Assembly (NCBI RefSeq): GCF_035222375.1
Contig: NC_085888.1
Location: forward strand, 2,418,001-2,482,000
DNA: 64,000 bases
DNA from: Podospora pseudocomata
Lineage: Eukaryota; Ascomycota; Sordariomycetes; Sordariales; Podosporaceae
Direction of reading: 5' to 3'
In this document: positions 12,898-26,204 of the stretch, piece by piece
Layout of the letters: every line of letters begins with the position of its first letter
Position numbering within the stretch: position 1 is the first letter of the stretch
Program-made: the position numbers and the translations under genes
The notes under the pieces: generated by a model
Seen by the model: the letters and a program-made list of their open reading frames with translations, nothing else
Databases searched by the model: none
Told to the model about the DNA's origin: nothing

Positions 12898-13953
12898 ATC
12901 ACCCCTTGTTGGGAAATGTTTTGTTTTAACGGGAAATGCACGCACTACCGCTGTACCATTCGTTCGCTGCCAGACGTTGCCATTGTCCTGCAGTAGCCTC
13001 ATGGACAAGGGTGGGGGGTTGAATGTCTGTTCAAGGGTCAGCGAGTTGTAGCAGCAGGTTCACCACAGGTAGTATACAATTGTTAGTGTAGGCAGCGAGC
13101 AAGAAGGATGCCCTCCCCTGGAGAACTTGCAGTCATAGACCGGTGAGCTCCCCGTTGTCATTGCTTGCCAATCACAGCTTGGGAACTGGTCCAGTTTTGG
13201 CCCGGCACTGAAGCCCCGGATTTCCTTCTCACCGGTGATAACGTTTCTCTATCCTGCACTAGGTATGAGGCTGGGCTGGGATCTGAGTTTTGTCTGCCCT
13301 GCTGCTGCCAGGGCAGGGGGGGCCCTGATCGAGGTGTTTTTGTACGGCCAGGGGTGAACTGAGTAGAGGAGGTGCGTTCTGGCCAACTATCTTCAACGTC
13401 TTTTTAGCAGTGTCCAGAATCCTTCCTGCTATCCCCAAAGAAGGCGTGTCGTAACGAAGCGTAAACAGCCAAAAGACGTAGTAAGGGGGGGTCCAAGCGT
13501 AGGTAGGTATGCAGGCCTGCACATGTGGCGTGTCTGTCTGGACGTTTACTCCTGTCCCTTATTCCTAAATCGGACCTCCTATCTTACAGACATCATCAAC
13601 TTGTCTCTTTGGCACTGAGTACAATAACAAAACGCCCTACATCAACACCACCACCATTAGCTGTGAAGAGACAGAAAAGAGAGTGTGTGTCTGTGCGCGT
13701 GCATCGTGGGGGGGGGATATCAAAAAGCTTGGTAGCGAAGCCCAACCTGCTGCTGCCGGACAGGTAGGGAAGCAGAGCAAGCAAGCAAGCAAGCAACCTT
13801 TCTCAACGACCGACCTGCCTTTGTCAGCGCTGCCACTCTCCTGTGAGAAAAGTGGCGATGGGGTTACTTACTACAACCACTTAATGCGTTTCAACACACA
13901 CCTGTCTAATCTGCATGCATTCTGCAGCTAGAAACCAGCAAGATCGGAAGGCA

Positions 13954-13976
13954 CACACACACACACACACATACAC
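13954..13976. repeat. CA dinucleotide microsatellite
   Basis: About ten tandem CA units, the last interrupted by one T. Confidence 0.75.
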
Positions 13977-16900
13977 GGATGGTTGTTCTCCAATACTCTC
14001 TCTCAACTTGGTGTAGTGTAGTGCCTATGCCGCCCTAGCAAGGAAAAAACCACGTGTGTATCTCTGATGAGCCGTTGACGTTGCCGTTGGCGTGTGGCTG
14101 CATCGGGTCTTCTCGTGCAGCGAGCGATACCTGAAACATGCAGGCTTGATGGGAAGGCAAAGCAAAACAGGCAGAATATGCACAAGGACTGATACGAGGC
14201 TATAGTGTAGTGTAGGTATATCTTAGAACTACTAAGTTATGATGTTTATTGACAATTCTTTTCTTCGCTGGAGGATTTGCTGCCATGGTACCTAATGACA
14301 AGCATTCACGTTGTCATCATCCGCTATGGACGTGCAGACATCCATCATATTCGACTCTGATATATGCGTACCATTGCAAAACACCCTCCATCATATCATT
14401 CAGACTGCCCTGCCTGTTTAGATTGCAAATGGCCAGGCATTCCCCAGATATTTGCTTCTCCAACTGCTGCGCTGCAATTCATCGCCCCCCAGTCATCGCA
14501 TCCTGCTTTTCTTCTCCCATGGTTGTAACTGCTGGGGGTAATCTCTGGGGAAGGAAGGGACATCTGTTGCGGAGGCGGCACTGCCAGCCGAAAGGGCCGG
14601 CCGGAAAAGCGGGAACCGCAACCAGACCAATCTTCTTCTTGGTTTTGGGTGGTGTGAGAGTGGGAAAAACGCAACGCCTTCCTGCTTTTGTTGGAGGGTG
14701 CTGGATTCGACTGGTCCAGACAAGTCTATAACATCCATCTGATAAGGACGTGCGCACGCACACCTTCCCACCACCGTTCCACCCCAAGCCTTCATCGCTC
14801 CGATGTTACCCTGATGGAAGAAGCACCAAAAAAAAACTTGGCTTGGCTGATCAGATTTTGACACCTCTTTCACACAAAATCGTTGATGTGTGTAAAGATT
14901 CTGGGTTGCTTGGTGAGAGAGCAAGATTGTTTGGGGGAGAGAAGAGTAGTGGGTGGTTGGTCTCCCCTGAAGAGCCCATGCTCAGGTCCAAACTACCACC
15001 AGCACAAAGGAGTCAAAGGAGCAGCGTGAAGACGGAGCGAAGGAGAAGTGCCGTGTAACAGCAAGTAACTCAAACAAAGATCAAACCCAAAAGTGGGAAT
15101 AAGGGGGGGTGAGGGAAGGCGTCTGAGCAGGACCCCCCCTCCAGGGCGATGATGGCCAATGGTAAAAGTAAACAAATCCGTCATCTGGCACTGCCACCGA
15201 CGTTGAGATAAACTCTGTATCCCATGGTCTGTATTTTCATCTCCTCTTTTGCTGCAATGCATAGACGACTTGCCTGCTGTGCCTGACTTTCACGGGTCTA
15301 GACAACGCCACCAACATAACCGGCACGATCTGACCGGCTTTGCACGAGGAGGCCGCCCTGATTGATCACAAGAAACCCAAGATAGTGGACATATCGGCAG
15401 AGATAGCCGACTGTCAGATGAGATTGAGCCATGTGGGTGAGGGCCTGAGAGGAGTGGTGGACCATGGACGAGAGAACCCAAGCTCTTCGCCAACTTGGGT
15501 TCGGGGAGAGGTCCGAGATGATGATAGTCAGGCTGCTGGTGATGAGTTCACCATTGTCGACCGAGATATCGAGGGCCGGGCCGAGCTGCTGAAGGACCAT
15601 TGGTGTCGAACTGGCACCAATGATGAGCTATTTCGGTGCAAGATTGCTCCGCCGAAGCTTTTGTGGTGCTGTTGGGATGACACAATCGGGCCAAATGAGA
15701 CCGACTGGCATGAAGGCCAGCCCAGATCCAGTGAGCATCTTCGCCTCATCAGCTTCGCGGCCTTCTCTGCCAAGTTCAAGGGTGCTGGGAATGCGGTGAA
15801 GGGCGCACCTTCGGCGGCATGGTTGGAATATGCCATTATATCCACAACCCGGAGAACGAGATAGTGATGGAGATGGACCTTTGATGGAGCCCGGAACCCT
15901 GCGCTCAAGAATAAGCATGGCGGGCCACACGCAACATCCAGCGGTGCGGTCACCATGTCCAGAAAACTCATTCGCCTCTCTGATAATCGCCACCACCGTA
16001 TCTCACTTGCTAAGTCCACCACGCAAGCAAGGTGTCGTCTTACAGCTATACCCACAAGAGCCTCAAGAATATATCGATGTTGCAATGCAGGACCGCCCCG
16101 TCACCCCTATACATGGCGATATTTTTGGCTCCCTAGATGAGCGGTATTTTGGACGCGAGGCGGGTAGTGAACCGCGGGACGCAAATTAACTCGCACAAGC
16201 AGAATCAGCAAGGCCAAGACGAACAGCCAACGAGGCAGACACTCGCTCATTCAGATCGGGGACGCACCCTCGATGACTTTGAAATGCCCAGCAATAAGAT
16301 GAGCGGCAAGTCGAGTGGGCAACCGAAGGACGACGACCTCTTGGATAGACGAGATTGCCCAGCATGAAGGTTGTGCCGTAGGCGAGAGAAGAGACCTCGG
16401 CTTTGGGGAAAGTCGGTACCGGAATGGTTGATGGACTCTTTGTTCTTTTCCCCAGGCTCTGCTGAATCACAGCTCAGTGACCCCGATATAGGCGGGAAGG
16501 GCCTTGGCTCTGAGTGTGGCCAGTATAATGCCGGCCAGCAGCAAGTCCTAGAGTGCAGAGCGATCCACCTCTGTAGGCAAGCCCGAGGAGAGGCATTCAG
16601 ATTGTCTTTGCCATGGCCACCATCCCAGGCCGTTCCGTGGCTATGGTGCCCAGTAGTATATCGTATGTCCCACGGAATGGATACCCTGGTTCGAATGAGG
16701 ATTGCTGACTCTTTCAGAATGGATCCAACTGTTTTTTGTTAGCTCCATTGTCAGATCAACTGACTGTTGTAATGTGTTGCAAGCCCGGCATAAGCCCCGT
16801 TCAGGGATAGAATATAGAGCGCGGTTTCTCCAGCACTATTAGTCAATGCCCATAAATTCTTGCGATATAAAGTCATTTCGAGGCGGTGATTTTCATCTCA

Positions 16901-19900
16901 TCCTCGGAAGAAAGACCCTATATGCAATGCATGTACAAGGTACATGTCACGGGAGGTTGTGGTTCCGGGGGGCGAGCTTGATGAAGGACTCGAGCGTGTG
17001 TGTTTACACTCCACACTTCACAATTTTACACCAGCAGACAAGTTCCTGGCCATCGTGTGCGTGGTCTAGGGCTCAAAACTGATGCCATGAAGGGGACAAC
17101 CCAGCCAAGAGTTGAGGCTCTCAGCGTAGCCAGTACGGGTCTTCTAGATGCCTTCCAGCGATCAGATCAGCCATCTGAAACCGCAATGGCCTGGGAAGCC
17201 GACGACCACCAAACTCAGCGATCTACTCTCGACGTAAAAGCAGACTGACATCTGTCGACCGGAAGGGAGCTCGCAAATGCGGTTTCATTCGACGACGGAA
17301 TCGGCGGATCCGCCCCCCCTCTCGATTGTCGGCCTGTATGCCTTGGGAATGGGCACAGAGAGCGAGCAGGCATGAACCGGGGAAGCTTGAAAGGGCGGCA
17401 CGGCTAAGTCCAGCAAATGGAGGGGTTGACTGAGGCGGGTTCGAAAGTTTGATGTGGTCTTAATAGCTGTGATATAGGTCCCAAGGGATAAGGACCCTCG
17501 TTCCCATTGGCTCCTGCAGCCCACACCCAAGGCCGAATTTGGCATGGTAAGACGTCGCACACAACTGTATTGAGCAGAGAATGCAACATAGTGGATTTCG
17601 GAGACGATGGAAGGAGGGGTAGCTGTGTTGTCGATTTTCATCCTTCATTCCTGTACTCTGCGAACGTATGCTGACGAATCCAACGTGCATTTCGGTGGTG
17701 TGTCTCTGCCATGAGAACCCGATAGATGTCGGCCAGAAGGACGGCTCAGGTAGCCGGGCCGCCCAAGATGTATGATGGACTCGGTATGATTCCATTGGTG
17801 GTAACGGACGGGTAGAGGCGAGCAAGAGGACAAGCTACCTCTCCTCGCTCTCAAGGAGGGAGGAGTAATGAGCATGAAGCTCTGCAGATCGCAGGACTCT
17901 TGTTGGAAGACAATATTTACACCTCGTTGCTTTTGTGTGTTGTCCGATAGAGGTGTGCGTGCATGGAGGGAGCGGGAGGCTGCCGATTGGAAGGGCTGCA
18001 AGCCTCGGAGAGGGGTGCTCGGTTAGATCCCACCGAAAAGCTCACTTCATTTGATGCCGAACGGCAGGAAGAGGTCCCGGAGAGTTGCCGATGACTGCAT
18101 TGGTGTTGACGCCTTGTACTCCATTGAAATTCCAAGTTGACATGCACTGACATGCCATCTCATCTCATCTTTGCTTGAGGTGTAGGTCTGAATCCACTCA
18201 AAGATTCCCAAAGTGGCAAGCGTGTGTCTGAGATGTCTCCCCGCAACTGGTCAAAGCTTCCCCTGTCTATGACGACAGCTTAGGGCGATTGATGAAGTTG
18301 ACAGATACCTGTCTCCTATCCGTATCGTGCCTATCTATCAAATCACTTCACACCTCGCGCCTGTCTTCACGAAAACGAAGGGACTTTTAGCTTATGCCAG
18401 GAGAGGAAAACGGCGCTGCCAAAGTTGTCAGGAAATCAAGCACTGTCGTCGGCACTCGGACGGGTGACTGCAGCCGGCGGTTGAGGTGCTACAGCTGACT
18501 GCCGCCGTCAGCGTGGTTTGGTGCAGTGCGGGCTGAACGGCGCGCGTCTGTTGGTGCTGTGGAGGATGCCACCTTGAACTCCCCTAGTCGGACGGACCTG
18601 GCACATGGGTACCAAGATTTGCATTGAAGGGTCGAACCTGTGAGCAGCAGCAACCTTCTCCAGAAAACGGCCAGAGGTGTTCCTTGGTTGCCATTTGAGC
18701 GGAACCCGCAGCAATCAGAAGATATACATCAACAACGTCTCCGTTTGCGATAGCAACAGCAAACCAGCTTCGTTTGGAGAACGAGAACGAGGAACACACC
18801 GGTCGACGCGGCAGGATCGAGTGCGTGCGTATGCATCTCCAGCAGGGCCATTGTCAACCTGTCCCCGACCCCTGCAATATGTCATCTGGACGGTCGTCGC
18901 TTTGACCCCCTCTTGTCGAAGCTTCCTCGAGATATTCGAAAACGCCAATCATGGACCGGCGGCGGCATTGATGACATATCATTCCATCATCAAGCCACCG
19001 CGGAACTCCAAGATCCCTCTTGGCTCACCGAGAGTCAGCAGATGCTCTGTGCCTCTGGGCTTGTTCAAAGCCTGATAGCTGGACGCGAGAACACCTCCAG
19101 CTGTCGCATGCACGCTGATACGCCCCGGCACCAATTAATATAACAGCTCCTGCGAAGAGCTTGTATTGGTTCCATTTACAGGCTGGAAGGCTGCTGTTGA
19201 TGTTGCATCAACCCCCTCCAAGCCATCGCCGAGAGGTGGTGTGCAAGGAACAGACACGGCTGCTGCCATGTCCAACAGAACGACTGCACAACCACAACAC
19301 AACCGCAAAAGGAGCAGAAGGCGAGACGAAACACTGGACCTCCGCTCCTCAACAGTGCCGCTCCTGCATTAGCGGACTGCCTCTGCCTGTTCCTGAAAAT
19401 CTGCCATGTGTTTTATGGAGGCCGGTGCCATGATGCAGACGCTTTGACAGACAGTCTGAGCGAGAGGGAGCAAAAGGAAGGATTCTGTGATGATTCTCGA
19501 AGGCTGGGCATGAAACTTTGACTCGTGCTAACTTTCTAACCCAAGCAAAGAAGCGACGATCTTGCCAACGACTTTTCGATCGAGCCACCCACATGGTTGA
19601 CGTGGAACTCGATGCCTCTTCACTGGCGCTGTTCACCAAGTTCAGATGACATGATGATGCCCGGTTAAGGTGAGGGGGTGCTGTAGGATTGCTACACTAC
19701 ATACATAGTGTATGTTCCGGTCCTGGGCTGGAGGCATGTCGAAGGGCCTGGCAGCCCTGGCCTCTGTCTGGCTACAGCGAATGAAGAGGCGCGTCGTCTG
19801 GGGAATACCACCATAAACTGCACTAACAGCTCGGCCGATCACGCTACCTACTTTGGCGTTGTGCGAGAGCGAAGATGCTGCTGATGCGAAGAGTTACAGG

Positions 19901-20261
19901 CTGAGAGCTCCAACGTGTCCGGAGCCCCGATTCCGTGATGCCGGCGACGAAGCCTTCCGTAATTGCCAGTGTTCACCTGCCATCTCAGTAACCCCATGTG
20001 TCGAAACTGCAGCCTTCGAGTTCGGCATTGTTACATACAGACGAAAACGATCATCAGGGTGACGAGGACAAGACTCTGGTGAACCTGTTCCTGTCTAAAA
20101 AGAGGCGGGAAGCCAGTTGCGGGGGCCCGAACAAGTCTAGCACCCACTCCGTGTTTATGCCAACCTGCAACGCACAGACGGCAGCAGAGCTCAGAACGGA
20201 ACTGTCGGGCATCCTGCAGTTTTCAATGCCGGGACAGGCCGTTGTTCGAGAAGCAGCTCAC

Positions 20262-20290
20262 AGCAAAGCAAAGCAAAGCAAAGCACAGCA
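20262..20290. repeat. AAAGC pentanucleotide repeat
   Basis: Four to five tandem AAAGC units followed by an imperfect unit. No gene overlaps it. Confidence 0.6.
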
Positions 20291-22500
20291 CACACAGACC
20301 TCTCCTCTTGCGGCTGACCGCCTCCTCGGAATTTTGTCGAGGCTTATATATCAATGCCACGATGAATCGATGATGAAAGAAAAGGAAAGCAAGTAATAAT
20401 CAAAGGGGTTTGGGTCACATTCTATTCCCAGGACCGGCAGCAGACCGGCAAGAGAGTAGGGAGAAAAGCGAATGTAATCCACAGGATGATGCTTGGGAGC
20501 TGTGCCGTTGCAAGATTCTGACGGGGTTTGATGAAAGAGACAGGCGAGGTAGAAGAGACTTTTGAAGCTGTACCTCCCCCATGTCGAATGCTTGCTCCAA
20601 CCGCAAGCCAAGGGTTCTGACCAGCAGACGCAGACCACTTTCGGCACATTTATCCAGATGTCGTTGGACTCTTGGCGGTACCCGGTACCTCGCACCTCTG
20701 CCACCACGGTGGCCGCAGATATGCCAAGGTTGCATTCAGAGCTCCGTGCCCTGGACTCATTCACAGTATCACTTCAAGAAAGAGGAAAAGTAAAAATATA
20801 TTTTACTTCCTTGCCAGCCACTAGCGGCTGCACATTCAATGCATCCACGGGAGGGCAAGCCAGCTCACCTGAACCCGGGACTGTGGTGAGTTGGGAGGGG
20901 GTAAACAGGAACCGACATGAAAAAATAAAAAATATGGAAAAAAGCTCATCTCAGAGGGGAACGAGATTCAGGACCGCAAACGGCGCCAAGATGGCACTCC
21001 ATCCATCGTCAATCAACCACCACTGCGGCGTTGGCATCTTGACCCATCCGCCCATCAGACACCCCGGTCTACACTACGGATCGTGGATACACACACACTG
21101 TTGCACCTCCCACTCCCACCTCCCACCATCCTCCTAGGGAGGGCAGGTTGGTATTTAGAGGTGGTTTTGGCAAGGTAGCCAAGATTAAAGCTGTGACCCT
21201 GGCCCTGTGTTCGATTCACAGGCAGAGGTCAATTATGACAAATCGGCAGGGCAGTCTTGTTCGTTCGCGACGGGAGGTTAAAATGGCTGTCTGGGATCGG
21301 GCCATGTCGCTTCCTTAGTGTCCAGCTCTATCTCGCTGCTCGGGCTCCCGTTCCCGTGCGCCGAACTACTCGATCCTGGATGCTTGCCTGACTGGCGAGC
21401 GGTTGATGGCAGATGAAGAAATGGCAGGTTCGATTTACGTTGGGGTGGTGAGACCCATGAGACCCTGCTAACGAACAGGCCAGGGTGACAGCCAAGCAGG
21501 ACAGGGCAGCGACAGGGCACGCCTGGGAGTTCTTCGAACGGCCGCGATCAAGCCGGGAACGAATTGCTGGGGTACCCCCCCTGAAGCAATGTTCCCAGAC
21601 GGGCATCCCAGGTCATCCACGCTGTCAGTGATGGGCAATACCACTGATGCCCGGCTATACATCCACCACCTCACTTTGCCTGCTTCAAGGGCCTTGTTCG
21701 TCTTGCTCTTCTCTAAGTGGGTGGCACTTCGGCCCTGTATTTTCTTGTCGTGCCTCCGCTACGACTTAGCATGCTGAGATAGGTAGCTATATGTAATTCA
21801 TCTGCCTCCCGGTCCCTTCCCCCGTCCCATCTTCCCATCTTGTCCCATCGCATCATTCTCCATCGTGTGACCGGTTCCAGAAAATCATTCCCCATCTCGA
21901 CCGGACCGTCCCCTGCCCACTGGACTCACCTTATATGCCAGCCCACATCAGACACACGGCATTGTCACCTTGGCTTCGCCTGTCCCGTTCTCCGGATTTT
22001 CACTCTGCCATCTGTTCAAAAGTGTCCGCTGTTCACTTGCATCGCTGGACCATCCACGACTCGGCTAGGTTGAACACTCAAAGTTTATTCACCCCCCCCC
22101 CCCTCCCACCCTCCCCAAGAACCCCGACCTGGTGTGTGTGTTTCCATCTTGGGTTTTCTCCAAACCAGCCTTGACGACATCGACATCCCTCGCCGCCGCC
22201 ACAAGCGATACTAACTTCGGCCGGTCCAGGTCTCGGGGCATATACGCCAGTCAAAAGATTGTCAAGAGATTGTCTGTCTTGATCTGGCTTGCATGTGGGA
22301 CACTTCCTAGAGGTGATAAAGACTACGGGCCCCAGAATCCGAAAACAGGACAACTCTGGAGAGGCGGATATCGGGGAATTAGGCCAGGAGGGACTTCCCA
22401 GCCTGAGACCACCAAGACGGGACGGAAGGGGTGCAGGCGAGAAGAAACGAGGGAAGGAACCCGGAAGGGCCTGGCCAGCTACGACACTGAGCGATACACT

Positions 22501-22572
22501 GAACGACACACACACACTGAACGACACACACACACTGAACGACACACACACACTGAACGACACACACACACT
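22501..22572. repeat. 18-bp minisatellite, four perfect copies
   Basis: Unit GAACGACACACACACACT is repeated four times without change, with degenerate half-units at both edges. It lies about 0.7 kb upstream of the vosA-like start, in its probable promoter or leader. Because the unit length is a multiple of three, the repeat is open in several frames, which explains the repetitive short ORFs seen here. Confidence 0.85.
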
Positions 22573-23290
22573 GAACGGGACTCCGTCTGGTTGCATCCAC
22601 TCACCCATTCTCACTCAATCCGCATTCCTCCACTCACACCTACCACCTACCTTACCTTCTCAACCGTTCAAGTACCCCCCATCTGCACCTTCTGCAGCTC
22701 ACCTGCATACACCTGAAGCATCCCAGCATTAAGGTTGGCTTCACGTATCGTATGTGTCTTTTATACCATACCTATACCTATACCTCCTCCCCTCCCCTCG
22801 CCCCCCTTCTCCTCCTTCCTTTTCTCCTGCCAACCCCCGCCTTCCAGTTTGTAGACAGTACCGCTGCTTTCTGATCCAGTCTGGGCTGCGTTGGAGGCTC
22901 AAAACCGTTATCACAGAGCTGTGGCTTCGTTTCCGTGGTTCTTCTGTTTTTTTTCCTGCCCCGACTTACACAGTGTAGCAGCAGTTTCTCAGACACCGCA
23001 TCGTCGACAATATCAGCCACTACCAACTCTAAAAAAAAAACCCCTCGTGACCACTCCCTCCTCATCACAAGCTCAGACAATTGCGATAGCTTGCCCTACT
23101 CCACCGAACCGTAGCGCTCCTTACACTTTTCTCGCGCACACACGGGTTGACTGTGGTTCCGTCCAAACTCAACCACCAAGTTTCGACCAGAAACAACCCA
23201 TCCTTGGGACGACGTTGTTACCACTCTCAATTAGTTTCCCGCCCCGTCTCTGCACCGCACTGGAGCGTAGCCAGGCCGGCCACCGACAAG
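22573..23290 (+). promoter_or_regulatory. Upstream region/5' leader of the vosA-like gene
   Basis: Pyrimidine-rich DNA (CT tracts at 22780-22850 and 22940-22970) with no frame resembling a protein other than the extension of the vosA exon. CT-rich leaders of this kind are common upstream of fungal regulatory genes. The transcription start cannot be placed. Confidence 0.35.
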
Positions 23291-24570
23291 ATGATGGCAG
23301 GACTCGCAGCCCAGGATTATCAGCTGGAAATAAGACAACAACCCAAGGCAGGCTGCGTGGCTCTCACGAAAGGAAAAGGTATGGAAAATTGCGCGCTGCT
23401 CTGAACACGCAGCTTACACTCGTTGTGACAGATCGCCGACCACTGGATCCTCCTCCAATCGTCCAGCTCAAGGTCTCGCCGAGGTTGGATCCCACCCAGA
23501 GGTTTCTCCAGAATCCTTACCTTATCCTCATCGCCAAACTGGTTCCCAAGGATGGCGAAAATGATGAGCAACAACGGCGAACCGAAACCAAAGGGGGCGA
23601 CTTGGCCGGGACAGTCGTCTCCTCTCTCTACAACCTCAAGGATACCGATAATACCCAGGGTGGATTTTTTGTGTTTGGGGACTTGTCAGTGAAAAGAGAG
23701 GGCTCTTTTCGACTCGAGTTCACCCTCTTCGAGCTCAGATCACAGACCAAAGACTGCTGGCAGCTCTCCAGCTGCATTTCGGACACTTTCCAGGTTTATG
23801 CCAACAAGGCCTTCCCTGGATTGCAGGAATCGACATTTCTGACCAGGACCTTCAGCGACCAGGGTGTCCGGCTACGGTTACGAAAGGACTCGAGGACGGT
23901 TGTTCAGAGCAGAAAGCGCGGTGCCAGCGGTGCGCCCCAGGTTGACATGAAGCCGCAGTCGATTGGTTACATGCATGGCGGAAACCACGACTTGAGTCCC
24001 AATGGCCAGCAGCACCACGGCAGAAGGACTAGCGCTCTGGAGTTCGACAATGGAAGCTACGACTTTGGATATGACCCCCGAGGCGGCAAGCGCATGCGAC
24101 ACAACAGCTCGGCCGGCAATCACCCCGGCTACGACAGCGGCTATTACACCCATCATAACCCAAACCCTAGGACGATACCAGAGCCCATGGTGTCGGCTGC
24201 CTTTTCCAACGGCATCCCCATGACTACCAGCTACCCAGTGCATACACAGCCTGCCATCTCTGGAATCTCTATGCGCCCTAGTATGGCAGCTTTCCCGCCT
24301 CTGCATCCGCTTGACACGCAGATCTCGCCACACTCTGCCGGCCCGAATTCAGCATCGTCAACCTTCTCTCCAGGCACGAGCTTCTCTCCAGGCACGAGAA
24401 GGTCTCCCCTCTCAGCATACCAATACCCGAACACACATCACAACATCTATGGCTCGCCCACTCATATGAATTACCAGACGACTTCAGCACAGCAGCCAAT
24501 GGCTCAGCATGGTGACATGGGGTTGTCACTTCAACTCCCAGGTATTGACCTTGGCGACATTGAGAAATAA
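23291..24570 (+). CDS. vosA: Velvet-family regulator, VosA-like
   Basis: Velvet-domain DNA-binding regulator of spore maturation and viability; VosA in Aspergillus works with VelB. Exons 23291-23378 and 23432-24570 join across a 53-bp intron (GTATGG...CAG) through a split Asp codon and give 408 residues. The velvet domain runs from about 10 to 195: YQLEIRQQP, DRRPLDPPPIVQL, the GGFFVFGDLSVKREGSFRL block, and FPGLQESTFLTRTFSDQGV ending LRLRKDSR. The FVFGDLSVK and ESTFL..TFSDQGV blocks fit VosA better than VelB or VelC. A basic GGKRMRH near 248 resembles the nuclear localisation signal expected in VosA. The C-terminal half is a Ser/Pro/His/Asn-rich tail with a duplicated FSPGTSFSPGT. The start is the first of two adjacent ATGs. 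An upstream in-frame ATG at 23147 would add 48 unrelated residues and is less likely. Confidence 0.9.
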
Positions 24571-26204
24571 GGGCTCACCCGCCTGACTTTTCCTTTTGCT
24601 CCTGCGGAGCTGAGCAGCGAGTATATCGCCCACTAATCCCCCTTTCGCTGCGTCCGTATTCCCTGACTCTTTGCATTGGATGGAAAAGAAAATTGAGTGC
24701 ACGGTTCTACCACATATGAGATTGGAAGTAGGAAAAGTGCAAGGGTAGCTTTTTAGCTGGGACTTTCTCTTTCTTTTTTTTATTTTATTTTACTGAATGG
24801 CTGTCTGGAATTCTCGGTGTTATAAAGGCAAACGATATCCTCTCTGTCGGTTTCTTTTGTCGGTTGTTGGGTCTTGGGTTCGGTCAAGCAAATGGGCATT
24901 GGAGAGAGCAAAGGAAAGAAAGCACGATTCCCCGGGGTACGGTGTAATTTTCTTGCAGGGTTCATATTTCATCTTCTCTTGTTACACTTTTACTCAACAC
25001 CACTACCAACATCGCACACCTTCACTTTGTTCATGGCATTCTTCAACTTCTTCCGTCAAGGAACCATCGCTTCTGCCTCTTTCTCCCACTCTTTCTCCGC
25101 CCACCGCTTTTACGAAGTCATGAGAGATCACTTGTTTCCCGAGAACGGAGGGAGCATGGTCATGTTAGCGAAGCAAACGAGTAAGCTGCGAGTTTGGGTT
25201 GGTCGTTGGCTTTTGAGTGATACCCCTCCGCGAATTTGGTTATGGTTATTTCTGGTGGCAAGGGAAAGCGAAAAGGGAAAGGGAAAAAGGATTATGCTTA
25301 CCAGAGAGGGAGAGCTATCAGGGGGAGGTAATTAGTGGGTAGGGGGAAGGAAGATGGTGATGCTTCCGAGGCTGAGGTTTCTTGTCTTGAGGAAGTTGTC
25401 CTGTGCATGTTGGGTTATACCTAGTCAGCGTTGGTAGGTATTAGAGAATAGTACCTGGTAGAATCACCGTAAGAAGTATGGTATCGCCTGCATGGGGCTT
25501 ATAAATGATAAAATCGCAGCTTGGTGTCCTGGTGATGTGACGTTTATAAAGGCGGAATATGTGCTTAATGCAGATGTGTTTGGCACAGGATGACCACCCA
25601 AAAAAAACCGTGTTATGTGATTGGCTGGATGTAATTTGGCTAGCTCTGATTGGACGGCTAGGATGAGGCTTTTCTCTTCTATCAACGGCGATTAGATAGA
25701 TATGTAGATGGGGATCCAACTCATCGACCGAGACCGATACTGTACAATCCTTTCCTATCTTTGCTGAGTCACGAGGCTTGGAACTTTCTGCTTTGGATGG
25801 ACTCGGTCCTTTTCCCCCACATGGTAGAAAGCCATTTCACGAAGGGGCGCCCGGGCTTTTGGAGGCTGAAGTAGAGTTTTTGACGGGGCGTGGAAATCTG
25901 ACGGGTTATCAAACCTAGGTGTGGGGGTGCGGGGCGGCGGCGGCGGCGGCGGCGGGGTTGGGATGATGGCTGATGGTTTCCAGGTTGGCATGTGAATAGG
26001 ATGGGATGGATTTGGAAGTAGGAATTAGTAGTTGCTCTAGTGATAGTACATACGTTATCATTGGGCTTGTATGTATTTTCATCAGGAAATATCTCATTTA
26101 GTCTCAAATATTGGTAGAGTTTCACGTATATCAACGCCCCCGTCATCCTCTGCTCGTATTCTGCCTTTTTTTCCCCAAGTCATTACTTTGATCCATCGCC
26201 CAAC
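24571..26204. other. Intergenic between convergent vosA-like and GH43 genes
   Basis: Probably the 3' UTRs of both flanking genes. It holds a CGG trinucleotide run at about 25933-25955. A 153-codon frame at 24874-25335 has no domain and is probably vosA 3' UTR. Confidence 0.4.

Larger units (their letters stand above)
8001..22500. other. Long gene-poor interval without supported genes
   Basis: About 14.5 kb on which no frame on either strand shows a domain, a plausible exon chain or a signal peptide. It contains simple repeats (CA run near 13954-13970, AAGC run near 13776-13794, AAAGC run at 20266-20286, C-run near 22091) and a 27-bp duplication at 12770/12871. Overlapping minus-strand frames at 15.3-16.5 kb with hydrophobic stretches may be a decayed gene, but I cannot name it. 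Confidence 0.4.

Noticed and set aside
20562-21137. 191-codon plus-strand frame
   Set aside because: No motif and competing frames on both strands; composition is not protein-like.
21176-21226. Possible tRNA around GTGTTCGATTCAC
   Set aside because: A perfect T-stem is present, but no acceptor partner for the following seven bases and no anticodon stem.
22132-22716. 194- and 147-codon frames over the minisatellite
   Set aside because: Openness is caused by the 18-bp repeat, a multiple of three; no domain.
24874-25335. 153-codon frame downstream of the vosA-like gene
   Set aside because: No domain, Phe/Ser/Arg-biased composition, overlaps the probable 3' UTR.
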